A stretch of 5,646 nucleotides of DNA from Candidatus Equihabitans merdae (GCA_018065025.1 JAGHUB010000050.1:1-5646), one strand, 5' to 3'. Positions 1 through 5,393 are shown, numbered from the stretch's first letter. Numbers and translations are program-made. The notes: generated by a model not told the origin, from the sequence alone.

Positions 1-41
1 GTATTGAATTATCTATTCTGCGATAGGAGCTTCAGTCTATC

Positions 42-1352
42 TCATTTCCCAAGTTTGCGGTCCAGAAGCAAACCAATCAGGACGGCAATAACTGTGGGTA
101 CAACAAAGCTCAGATCGAAGACATCCAGAGGAAGCTTGTGGACAAAGGCAAATGCGCCCAGGCCAAGTGTGTCACAGAGAAGCTTCATCAGGCTAATGGC
201 AAATGCCACACCTACACCAATTCGATAAGTGTAACGACCTTCAACAGACATCAGGCCCAAAGCGATCATGGTGATAACCACCGGATAAAGCAAACTCAGG
301 ATGGGATTGGCGATGGCCATGATCTGAGAAAGACCAATATTTGCGATAAGGCAGCTGACAACACAGATGATGATAACCAGAGCTTTATAAGATATTTTCT
401 TCTTAAAGATCACGTTCAGCAATTCTGCGCTGGCTGTGGCAAGACCTACAGCGGTGGTCAGACAGGCAAAGAAAGTGATAATGGCAATCAGGTATACCCC
501 TGCCCAGCCTAAAATCTGGCCTACCACCAGATCGATCAAGCCGGCCTGGTCGATGTCACCACCTAACAACGACTGACCGAAAGGCTTGCCCCAGACTGTT
601 CCCAGATAAGTCAGACCAAGGTAAACGATGAACAGGATACCTGCGGCAATCAGGCCTGCACCATAAGTTTCTTTGGCTGCTGCTTTCTTGTCACCGGGAT
701 GTCTCTCTACCGCTGCTTTTATAACGATTCCTGCAAAAATAATGGCGCCCATGGCATCCATGGTCTGGTAGCCATTAACAATACCTTCTTTGATAGGATT
801 GTCGATCATGGCGCTGCCGGGAGCTTCTACAGCGGTGACGACGCCGGCGATAATGGTGAATAACAGGCAGATCAGCAAAATGGGGGTCATGTATTTACCA
901 ATTAAATCAATAACCTTGCCGGGTTTGATGCTGAATGCTAAAACAATAGCGAAGAAAACAATGGTAAAGAGCAGCTGGGCCAGAGGATAATCCCCAAACA
1001 GTCTGAAGACCGGCTTTATGCCCATGGAATAGGTGACCGCACCGGTTCTGGGAATGGATACCAAGGGTCCGATACACATAACCACGACGAAAATGAATGC
1101 GGTGTTGATCTTCTTTCCCAGCTTCTCGCCAAAGCGGTCCAAAGAGCCCTCTTTGTTGACCATGGCAAATACGCCCAGCACCGCCAGAACAACGTCCATG
1201 ATAAAGAAGCCTAAAAATGAGGCAAACCATTGGGTTCCGGCTTCTACGCCTAAGTCAGGCGGAAAGATCAGATTACACGCACCAAAGATAATAGCAAATA
1301 ACGCAAAACCCGCAACCATTGGGTCTTTGAAATTACGGCTTTTGTTATTCAT
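42..1352 (-). CDS. brnQ: Branched-chain amino acid transport carrier, BrnQ/LIVCS family
   Basis: A 436-residue, very hydrophobic integral membrane protein, expected to import leucine, isoleucine and valine with Na+ (or H+). The N-terminal block around residues 11-36, including GACNLIFPP (24-32), and the IPRTGAVTYSMG block (100-111) are family hallmarks. Hydrophobic stretches run almost to the C-terminus, consistent with about 12 membrane helices, and the length is normal for the family. The frame opens 33 bases further upstream at 1385, but I chose Met at 1350-1352 because GGAGG (plus-strand 1363-1367) sits about ten bases before it; the upstream ATG has no comparable site. The gene is alone on its strand and divergent from the tautomerase gene. 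No T-box-like leader is visible, so amino-acid control would have to act elsewhere. Family assignment is confident; exact substrate is inferred. Confidence 0.93.
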   Translation of the reverse strand: MNNKSRNFKDPMVAGFALFAIIFGACNLIFPPDLGVEAGTQWFASFLGFFIMDVVLAVLGVFAMVNKEGSLDRFGEKLGKKINTAFIFVVVMCIGPLVSIPRTGAVTYSMGIKPVFRLFGDYPLAQLLFTIVFFAIVLAFSIKPGKVIDLIGKYMTPILLICLLFTIIAGVVTAVEAPGSAMIDNPIKEGIVNGYQTMDAMGAIIFAGIVIKAAVERHPGDKKAAAKETYGAGLIAAGILFIVYLGLTYLGTVWGKPFGQSLLGGDIDQAGLIDLVVGQILGWAGVYLIAIITFFACLTTAVGLATASAELLNVIFKKKISYKALVIIICVVSCLIANIGLSQIMAIANPILSLLYPVVITMIALGLMSVEGRYTYRIGVGVAFAISLMKLLCDTLGLGAFAFVHKLPLDVFDLSFVVPTVIAVLIGLLLDRKLGK

Positions 1353-1397
1353 TGAACAGATACCTCCAAAAGCATTATTTGTCATACCGTATATTTC

Positions 1398-1403
1398 ATT
1401 ATA
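1398..1403 (-). promoter_or_regulatory. Candidate -10 box for brnQ
   Basis: TATAAT on the minus strand, about 46 bases before the chosen brnQ start. It is a perfect -10 hexamer, but the -35 region at 17 bases spacing is poor. A second perfect TATAAT lies further upstream at about 1439-1444, also without a good -35. The start of transcription is therefore unresolved. Confidence 0.35.
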
Positions 1404-1408
1404 CGCTT

Positions 1409-1424
1409 AATACTCCCTGGGGTA
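1409..1424. promoter_or_regulatory. Inverted repeat ATACTCCCTGGGGTAT, possible operator
   Basis: A 16-base dyad in the brnQ/tautomerase intergenic region. Four outer pairs (ATAC/GTAT) and two inner C-G pairs match; one T/G and the central C/T do not. It lies just upstream of the proximal brnQ -10 box, in the place of its -35 region, where a bound protein could affect transcription. A related word, ATACCCTGGGTAT, occurs in the ribU leader. No regulator can be named from the sequence alone. Confidence 0.3.
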
Positions 1425-1500
1425 TCATTATTCTTCTATTATAAAAAATATTAATATGATATGCTTAACCTACCAATTCATTGGCGACATTATCCCACGC

Positions 1501-1537
1501 CATGAATTCATGTGATAAAACATCGATCAATAATCAC
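1501..1537. promoter_or_regulatory. Two adjoining dyads upstream of the tautomerase gene
   Basis: CATGAATTCATG at 1501-1512 is a perfect 12-base palindrome. Directly next to it, GTGAT (1512-1516) and ATCAC (1533-1537) are placed symmetrically around ATCGAT (1522-1527). Both lie within 61 bases of the tautomerase start. They could be operator half-sites or chance in an AT-rich promoter region. A weak -10-like AATAAT is at 1529-1534. Confidence 0.25.
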
Positions 1538-1561
1538 CTTACATATCAAAGGAGATCTGCT

Positions 1562-1825
1562 ATGCCTCACGTTATCGTCAAAATGTGGCCCGGTCGAGAT
1601 GAGGAATTCAAGACCGACATGGCCAGAAAAGTCGCCAAAACCGTATCCGATGAACTGGGCTGCGATATCGGCCGCGTATCCGTCACTTATGAAATCGTCG
1701 ATAAAGATAAATGGGGTGAAACGATTTACAAAGACGAGATCAAGGACAACCCCAACCTCTATCACAAGCAGGATTATGAATATATCGACGGCAAAATGTG
1801 TGTAGACGGCATGCCGGTGGAATAA
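1562..1825 (+). CDS. Small tautomerase-superfamily protein, PptA/4-OT-like
   Basis: An 87-residue cytoplasmic protein of the 4-oxalocrotonate tautomerase superfamily, whose members use an N-terminal proline as general base in keto-enol tautomerisation. The encoded start is Met-Pro-His, so Met removal exposes Pro1. Arg11 (mature numbering) matches the substrate-binding Arg11 of 4-OT. The position matching 4-OT Arg39 is Ser, with an Arg two residues earlier, and Trp50 replaces Phe50. The MPHVIVK start and the W-x(3)-I-x(3)-EI stretch resemble E. coli PptA (YdcE) more than classic 4-OT, and the chain is some 10 residues longer than PptA, ending in an acidic tail. The start is set by AAAGGAG at 1548-1554, seven bases before ATG; the frame extends upstream but without a site. 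The gene is monocistronic, divergent from brnQ. The physiological substrate is unknown. Confidence 0.87.
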   Translation: MPHVIVKMWPGRDEEFKTDMARKVAKTVSDELGCDIGRVSVTYEIVDKDKWGETIYKDEIKDNPNLYHKQDYEYIDGKMCVDGMPVE

Positions 1826-1828
1826 GCA

Positions 1829-1889
1829 TTATAAAAGGAGCTCCCCACTACTGATCTTCATCTGTAGTGTAGAACTCCTTTTTTTATTA
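1829..1889. terminator. Bidirectional intrinsic terminator between the convergent tautomerase and flavin genes
   Basis: AAAAGGAG (1833-1840) pairs with CTCCTTTT (1875-1882). An inner arm, CACTAC-T-GAT (1846-1855) against ATC-T-GTAGTG (1860-1869), closes on a CTTC loop. Seven T residues (1879-1885) follow on the plus strand. Read from the other side, the stem ends in CTCCTTTT, so it can also stop the minus-strand operon that ends at 1893. Confidence 0.8.
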
Positions 1890-1892
1890 CCA

Positions 1893-2513
1893 TTAATGAC
1901 GATGTATTGCCTTGCTTGGGCATTCTTCCGCACATACGCCGCACTGAATACAGGTGGTGGTGTCAATCTTTGCAGTTCCTTCCACAAGTGTCACTGCACC
2001 TTGGGGACAAATAGATGCACAGATGCCGCAGCCGATACAGGCTTCCGTTACCTGATAACCGTCCTCTCTCACCTTATCTCCTCCGAAGGAGAATAATGCT
2101 CTTTCAATGGGAAGCTTGGACAGATCGAACCATTCGCCGGTCCCTTTGAATATCTTGAAAACAGTTAAGGCCTTCTTGGATTCTTCCGTCGTATAGATGT
2201 CATTCATATACGGATTCTTCTCAAAGAGGCGAGGCAGCAATTCCGGGCCCAATTCCTTGACCTGGCCCTGAATAGATACTGCAACTGTTGACATGGTATC
2301 TTCTCCCTTCATGGCAGTGAAGGCCACATAGGGGCTGTTTGACAGCCTGTCATAGAAGGCCTTACCCTTGGCCGTCAGGAAATAAAAACCACCCTCATCG
2401 TAATCCATCATGTCAATAGCAGCTGTAAAGGGACGGTTATTCTCATCCACAGTAGCCATGACTGTGGTGTGAATCTCTTCAACCACATAACGTAAATAAT
2501 CTTTTGTTTTCAT
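1893..2513 (-). CDS. PPOX-like flavin-binding protein with two C-terminal [4Fe-4S] ferredoxin motifs
   Basis: A 206-residue soluble protein. Residues 1-140 or so resemble the split-barrel pyridoxamine 5'-phosphate oxidase-like family, which typically binds FMN or F420: an N-terminal helix, then the VMATVDENNRPFTAAID strand pair (18-34), FYFLTAKGKAFYDRL (43-57) and the VAVSIQGQVKEL strand (77-88). The C-terminus carries two ferredoxin motifs with CxxCxxCxxxCP spacing: Cys159/162/165/169 and Cys188/191/194/198, enough for two [4Fe-4S] clusters. A redox role passing electrons between ferredoxin-type clusters and a flavin is likely, but the substrate is unknown. It starts 14 bases after the ribU stop, with only a weak purine-rich ribosome site (AGAGAG), suggesting partly coupled translation, and so falls under the same FMN riboswitch. 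It is not the vitamin B6 enzyme PdxH, which lacks ferredoxin motifs. Confidence 0.88.
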   Translation of the reverse strand: MKTKDYLRYVVEEIHTTVMATVDENNRPFTAAIDMMDYDEGGFYFLTAKGKAFYDRLSNSPYVAFTAMKGEDTMSTVAVSIQGQVKELGPELLPRLFEKNPYMNDIYTTEESKKALTVFKIFKGTGEWFDLSKLPIERALFSFGGDKVREDGYQVTEACIGCGICASICPQGAVTLVEGTAKIDTTTCIQCGVCAEECPSKAIHRH

Positions 2514-2527
2514 TCAGATCATCTCTC

Positions 2528-3124
2528 TTACTGTCTCTTTAAAAAACCGGAAAGGGGCTTATAGATCAGCATTGTAACCACACTGATCAGAAGACCCTGG
2601 AGCATATTTAACGGCAGTGCATTGTATAAGACAACATCAAGCTTGGTCTGGATAAAGGGCATGAAAGCGCCAAATGCTGCGATGACTTCATCCAGCGGCA
2701 TGAAGATTTCGAACATAGGAAGCAAGATAAAGTAATTGGCAAGAGCTGCCACGATACCTCTTACGACACTGCCCAGGATGCAGCCGATCCATGCCATTTT
2801 TTTGGTCTTACTCTTGGCATAAACGATACCTGCCACAGCTACAAAAGAACCATTGATCAGGAAGTTGGCAAGTTCACCAACGCCGCCTGTTGCGGTCTTG
2901 AACAAGCTGAGAAGGTTCTTCACAAGCTCGATCAGCACACCCACAAAGGGGCCAAAGGCAAATGCACCGATCAGTGCCGGCAGATCTGCAAGGTCCATTC
3001 TGGCAAATGGCGGTGAGAAGGGTACCGGCATCTGAATAAATGACAAGACAAAGGACACCGCTGCAAGCATTGCCACCATTGTAATTGTGCGAACACTAAG
3101 TTTCTTTGTTGCTTTTGTTTTCAT
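2528..3124 (-). CDS. ribU: ECF transporter S component, riboflavin-specific (RibU)
   Basis: A 198-residue membrane protein, the substrate-binding subunit of an energy-coupling-factor vitamin importer; it would work with EcfA/EcfA'/EcfT encoded elsewhere. The first helix (about 11-31) carries an A-x(3)-A pattern (Ala18/Ala22) of the kind used to dock on EcfT. The segment MPVPFSPPF-ARMDLADLPAL (32-51), followed by FAFGPFVGVLIE (55-66), is typical of RibU. About six hydrophobic helices are visible and the chain ends in basic residues. Riboflavin specificity is supported independently by the FMN riboswitch in its leader. The frame is open up to 3424, but that 100-residue extension translates the riboswitch and terminator; GGAGG at 3133-3137, eight bases before ATG at 3122-3124, fixes the start. 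The PPOX/ferredoxin gene follows in the same transcript. Confidence 0.93.
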   Translation of the reverse strand: MKTKATKKLSVRTITMVAMLAAVSFVLSFIQMPVPFSPPFARMDLADLPALIGAFAFGPFVGVLIELVKNLLSLFKTATGGVGELANFLINGSFVAVAGIVYAKSKTKKMAWIGCILGSVVRGIVAALANYFILLPMFEIFMPLDEVIAAFGAFMPFIQTKLDVVLYNALPLNMLQGLLISVVTMLIYKPLSGFLKRQ

Positions 3125-3237
3125 AATACTTTCCTCCAATAAAAATAACACTAGATATGCCATTCTCATTGGATGTACAATGACCAAACGTCTGCCTGTG
3201 TGCAAGCGCCCGCAGCCACTTGGCTCATCGTATACAC

Positions 3238-3276
3238 AAAAAATACCCAGGGTATATACATACACCCAGGGCACCT
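3238..3276 (-). terminator. Riboswitch-controlled intrinsic terminator in the ribU leader
   Basis: Downstream of the aptamer on the minus strand, GTGCCCTGGGTGTA pairs with TATACCCTGGGTAT around a TGTA loop, with a T-T mismatch inside each CCC-T-GGG block and some G-U pairs. Six T residues follow (plus-strand A run 3238-3243). It lies about 113 bases before the ribU start, as expected for a transcription-attenuation platform. The 5' arm can pair with aptamer sequences instead (see findings). Confidence 0.82.
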
Positions 3277-3286
3277 GATATGACAT

Positions 3287-3438
3287 ATCTTCTTTCATCC
3301 GGACTTCCTGATCCAACCATTTTTCGGTCGTAATCAGGTTACCGTCGGTTACGGAATCACACCGTATCTGCCTTTCGGCTCGCAGACTTAAGACGTAGCT
3401 ATCACTGCCGGTCAGGAATTTCACCTTGCCCTGAAGAT
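3287..3438 (-). promoter_or_regulatory. FMN riboswitch (RFN element)
   Basis: Read on the minus strand, all conserved parts of the RFN aptamer appear in order: ATCTTCAGGGCAAGGTG, AAATTCCTGACCGGCAGTGAT, CTGCGAGCC, GGTGTGATTCCGTAACCGAC, GGTA, and AGTCCGGATGAAAGAAGAT. P1 is closed by ATCTTC (3433-3438) with GAAGAT (3287-3292), and P2 by TCAGG with CCTGA. The aptamer binds flavin mononucleotide and normally switches off riboflavin synthesis or transport genes. Here it is followed by a terminator and ribU, so high FMN should stop transcription before ribU and the PPOX/ferredoxin gene. Confidence 0.95.
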
Positions 3439-3465
3439 TCTATTCAATTCTTTTAAGCAACTACG

Positions 3466-3494
3466 ATACTACTACAATTGCGCCAATATTTCAA
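3466..3494 (-). promoter_or_regulatory. Sigma70-type promoter of the FMN-riboswitch operon
   Basis: On the minus strand, TTGAAA (3489-3494), a 17-base spacer, then TAGTAT (3466-3471). Transcription would start near 3459, about 20 bases before the aptamer. The position between the phosphoesterase stop and the riboswitch supports it; the -10 matches only four of six consensus bases. Confidence 0.55.
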
Positions 3495-3515
3495 TCCTTT
3501 ACCACGTTAAAATAT

Positions 3516-4127
3516 TTATGGTTTCTTGGGCAACGGACGAAAATCCGGTTTGACATTTCTTCCCGGAATACGCTTCCCGGGACGTCTTTCGACGCCAAGG
3601 GAAGGATCTGCGTAGAAGCGCTCATTATTTGCTATAAGCTCCTCCAATGTGACGGGAACATAATTGTTGACGTCAACACCACAGTTCAACACCCGAGGCA
3701 GCTGCTTCAGCATGTCGTAAGCAGAACCAAGGGTATTATGCATATGCCCGTGAATCATATAGCCTCGCAGATTGTAGATCATAGGATAATGAGACATGAG
3801 GATATGGGTATCCCCATCGTCGATCTCCAGAAAATCATCCACGCTCTCCAGATACTGATACCAGTCTTCCTGATTATCCAGGCCAGTATCATGATTTCCA
3901 CGAATCAGATGCTTGTGCCCTTTAAGACGAGAAACCGACTCCAGATCCACAGGGCCCTTGGCCAAGCCAACATCCCCCAGAATATAGACATGGTCATCAT
4001 CTGAGACCCGCTCATTCCAGTTGGCAATCAGCACTTCCCGCATTTCTTCTATGGAAGTAAATGGACGCTGAGCCAGCTCCAGGATGGGCTCATATCCAAA
4101 ATGCATATCCGCTGTGTAAAAGATCAT
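3516..4127 (-). CDS. Small calcineurin-like metallophosphoesterase (COG4186-like)
   Basis: A 203-residue cytoplasmic protein with the full set of two-metal phosphoesterase motifs: Asp7-x-His9 in TADMHFG, Gly51-Asp52 in LGDVG, GNHD at 77-80, His113 in SHYP, and HGHMH at 126-130. All metal-binding and catalytic residues of the family are therefore present. The RPFTSIEEMREVLIANWN segment (21-38) is typical of the COG4186 subgroup; the true substrate (phosphodiester, nucleotide or RNA end) is unknown. Residues from about 176 form a basic, proline-rich tail (ERRPGKRIPGR onward) outside the catalytic core. GAGG at plus-strand 4135-4138, seven bases before ATG, supports the start. It follows a decayed gene end by 15 bases and may share the promoter at 4326-4354. 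I see no clear terminator before the ribU promoter. Confidence 0.9.
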   Translation of the reverse strand: MIFYTADMHFGYEPILELAQRPFTSIEEMREVLIANWNERVSDDDHVYILGDVGLAKGPVDLESVSRLKGHKHLIRGNHDTGLDNQEDWYQYLESVDDFLEIDDGDTHILMSHYPMIYNLRGYMIHGHMHNTLGSAYDMLKQLPRVLNCGVDVNNYVPVTLEELIANNERFYADPSLGVERRPGKRIPGRNVKPDFRPLPKKP

Positions 4128-4142
4128 TTCTCGTCCTCTTTC

Positions 4143-4317
4143 TTACTGCAGTTTTGTTACGATCGGTTTTCCATTCTCGTCAAGCAGAGGTGTCAGCCCA
4201 CCTGCATGTTCTGCATGTTTGTCACAAATATTTTCATGTAGTCTTTATAGGCTTTTGTCGCATATTTTTCCACGACCTCTCGAGCAAAAAGAGTCTGTCC
4301 AGGTGCGGGAATAATCT
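4143..4317 (-). pseudogene. Decayed gene end, C-terminus resembling DUF6440 proteins
   Basis: No intact gene lies between the phosphoesterase and rpn, but codon-like sequence remains on the minus strand. One frame (4143-4244) ends HAEHAGGLTPLLDENGKPIV followed by TKLQ and a stop, which from memory resembles the GGLTPLLDxxGKPIV end of DUF6440 proteins. It has no usable start and is closed upstream by a stop at 4245-4247. A second frame (about 4193-4317) reads IPAPGQTLFAREVVEKYATK and onward to a TGA at 4193; adding one base in the G run near 4196-4199 would join the two. The stop sits 15 bases before the phosphoesterase ATG, an operon-like spacing. I read it as a truncated, frameshifted remnant. 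The family name is tentative. Confidence 0.45.
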
Positions 4318-4325
4318 TTAAAATT

Positions 4326-4354
4326 ATTCTACCATTTCCACACTGGACTCTAAA
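4326..4354 (-). promoter_or_regulatory. Candidate promoter for the phosphoesterase transcript
   Basis: TTTAGA (4349-4354), 17-base spacer, TAGAAT (4326-4331) on the minus strand. It starts immediately after the rpn terminator and is the best candidate for driving the remnant and the phosphoesterase gene. The -35 is weak (four of six). Confidence 0.45.
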
Positions 4355-4356
4355 GC

Positions 4357-4384
4357 TAAAAGAAGCCGGACGAATCTGGCTTCT
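4357..4384 (-). terminator. Intrinsic terminator after rpn
   Basis: On the minus strand AGAAGCC pairs with GGCTTCT, then after one A-C mismatch GA pairs with TC around a TTCG loop (4361-4384), followed by TTTTAG. It begins 17 bases after the rpn stop codon and isolates rpn from the phosphoesterase unit. Confidence 0.78.
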
Positions 4385-4400
4385 TCATTCATCTGATTAT

Positions 4401-4589
4401 TCAATTGGTTGTCAGGAGCAGCTTTTCGATCTCATGTTCTGAGATGTTTAGTTTTGCGGCTCCGATGGCTTTGCTGATAAGACCATCCCTGATCATCTCA
4501 AGAACCATGTCAAGGCGACCTTGTTCCATCCCTTGCTTAATGCCTTGTTCAATCCCGTCTTCAAAGATACCCATGCCAAGATTACACAT
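4401..4589 (-). CDS. Candidate intragenic short Rpn product (RpnS-like), in frame within rpn
   Basis: An in-frame start inside rpn: ATG at 4587-4589 (Met251) is preceded by GGAGG (plus-strand 4598-4602) at exactly eight bases, a better ribosome site than that of the full gene. It would give a 62-residue protein starting MCNLGMGIFEDGIEQGIKQG and ending at the rpn stop, lacking the nuclease domain. In E. coli rpn genes a short C-terminal product from an internal start has been reported to block the toxic full-length nuclease; the same arrangement is inferred here. The GGAGG falls in codons for Arg-Glu-Glu, so coding constraint could produce it by chance, and no promoter of its own was recognised. 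Confidence 0.5.
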   Translation of the reverse strand: MCNLGMGIFEDGIEQGIKQGMEQGRLDMVLEMIRDGLISKAIGAAKLNISEHEIEKLLLTTN

Positions 4590-5339
4590 ATTGTCTTCCT
4601 CCCGTCTCACTTCCTCCAGCGGAAAGTTTACAGCTTTTAAGCGTTTGATTTTTTCGTCCCGTGTCAGGTTTTTCGACAACAGAACGCCCATGGTTTCTAT
4701 GAAATTATCATCTGCAACATCATCGTTCAAATAGATCATGACGATTTCCATTTTGTCATATGTGCTTGGACGATCCGGTGTATTTCCAATCATATCTTCT
4801 TTGTTTATTCGATAAGATGTCATGGAATGGCAGTATGTCTTCGGTGCATTCATGCATAACCAGATCGAATACACTTTCTTTATATCATCGTAGTTTGATC
4901 CTGAAAAATCAACTGTTTTCTGAGCGGATATCAGACGTGAGCAGTAGAATACTGCCCGGGTTCCCAAGTGATAGCCCGGGTATGGATCCTTCTGAGCTTC
5001 TATATTGATGATGATCTGGGTCAGCTCATTTTCCGAGGGTATTTTGATACGCAGACGTACATCGTATGTGATCATTCCCTCTCCCGGGATACTGCTTTCA
5101 GTATTTAATGTATCCAGGTTGGACGGCATGACCGGGGTCTGCGCCACTTCAGGCTCTCCCACAATACATTCCAGGATTTCATCTGTTGTCAGCTCTGCCA
5201 GTTCACGGACAGTTCTTTGCAAGATAAGGCCCAATACAGCTTTATTTACGATCAGTTTTTTCACGATGCCATCGTACTGGGCGATGGCTCCATTGATTTC
5301 CTCAGTGCTCAGCCGAGGAACTTTTTCAATCGATTGCAT
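4401..5339 (-). CDS. Rpn family PD-(D/E)XK nuclease (annotated as recombination-promoting nuclease/putative transposase)
   Basis: A 312-residue protein of the Rpn/PDDEXK_2 family. Members are DNA endonucleases; E. coli relatives raise RecA-independent recombination and have been linked to phage defence. The catalytic core is visible as YDVRLRI (Asp93) and INIEAQKD (Glu114, Gln116, Lys117), with the family's typical YHLGTRAVFYCSRLIS helix (123-139). The variable C-terminal region includes DNMCNLG (249-255), four-residue GIEQ/GIKQ/GMEQ repeats (262-273) and a helical end. Length is normal for clostridial members. AAAGGAG near 5350-5356, ten bases before ATG, supports the start. It is monocistronic, with its own promoter and terminator, and lies beside decayed genes, consistent with an accessory patch. 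A strong internal ribosome site precedes Met251 (separate entry). Despite the common 'transposase' label there are no terminal repeats marking a mobile element. Confidence 0.92.
   Translation of the reverse strand: MQSIEKVPRLSTEEINGAIAQYDGIVKKLIVNKAVLGLILQRTVRELAELTTDEILECIVGEPEVAQTPVMPSNLDTLNTESSIPGEGMITYDVRLRIKIPSENELTQIIINIEAQKDPYPGYHLGTRAVFYCSRLISAQKTVDFSGSNYDDIKKVYSIWLCMNAPKTYCHSMTSYRINKEDMIGNTPDRPSTYDKMEIVMIYLNDDVADDNFIETMGVLLSKNLTRDEKIKRLKAVNFPLEEVRREEDNMCNLGMGIFEDGIEQGIKQGMEQGRLDMVLEMIRDGLISKAIGAAKLNISEHEIEKLLLTTN
4519..4566 (-). repeat. Tandem 12-base repeats in the rpn C-terminal region
   Basis: Plus-strand units CCTTGTTCCATC (4519-4530), CCTTGCTTAATG (4531-4542), CCTTGTTCAATC (4543-4554) and a degenerate CCGTCTTCAAAG (4555-4566). 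They encode the GIEQ/GIKQ/GMEQ run. Copy-number change by slippage would keep the frame. Confidence 0.75.
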
Positions 5340-5376
5340 ATGCTACAGTCTCCTTTTCTTAGATTGAATAAAGAGA

Positions 5377-5393
5377 CTTTCCGGAAAGCTTTC
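5377..5393. promoter_or_regulatory. Overlapping palindromes in the rpn leader, possible operator
   Basis: CTTTCCGGAAAG (5377-5388) is a perfect 12-base palindrome and GAAAGCTTTC (5384-5393) a perfect 10-base one that shares its right arm. They lie just downstream of the predicted rpn transcription start, a position suited to repression. They could also form small RNA hairpins; no U run follows, so they are not a terminator. Confidence 0.4.

Noticed and set aside
1..41. Terminator after brnQ
   Set aside because: Only a five-base GATAG/CTATC stem with a ten-base loop and no U run; not convincing.
1353..1385. Upstream ATG for brnQ at 1385
   Set aside because: No ribosome site before it; it would translate the GGAGG that serves Met at 1352, and BrnQ proteins need no such extension.
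1481..1561. Upstream start of the tautomerase frame at 1481
   Set aside because: The catalytic Pro must follow the initiator Met; the extension would bury it, and AAAGGAG clearly serves ATG 1562.
1353..1561. T-box or other amino-acid-responsive leader for brnQ
   Set aside because: The conserved T-box GGGTGG-type bulge sequence and a terminator before brnQ are missing, and the leader is too short.
3125..3424. 100-residue N-terminal extension of the ribU frame up to 3424
   Set aside because: It translates conserved FMN aptamer and terminator sequence, has no membrane or domain features, and the GGAGG-supported start at 3124 gives a normal RibU length.
4401..5339. Mobile element (insertion sequence) around the 'transposase'-labelled Rpn gene
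   Set aside because: No flanking inverted repeats or target duplications seen; Rpn proteins are nucleases and the gene has its own promoter and terminator.
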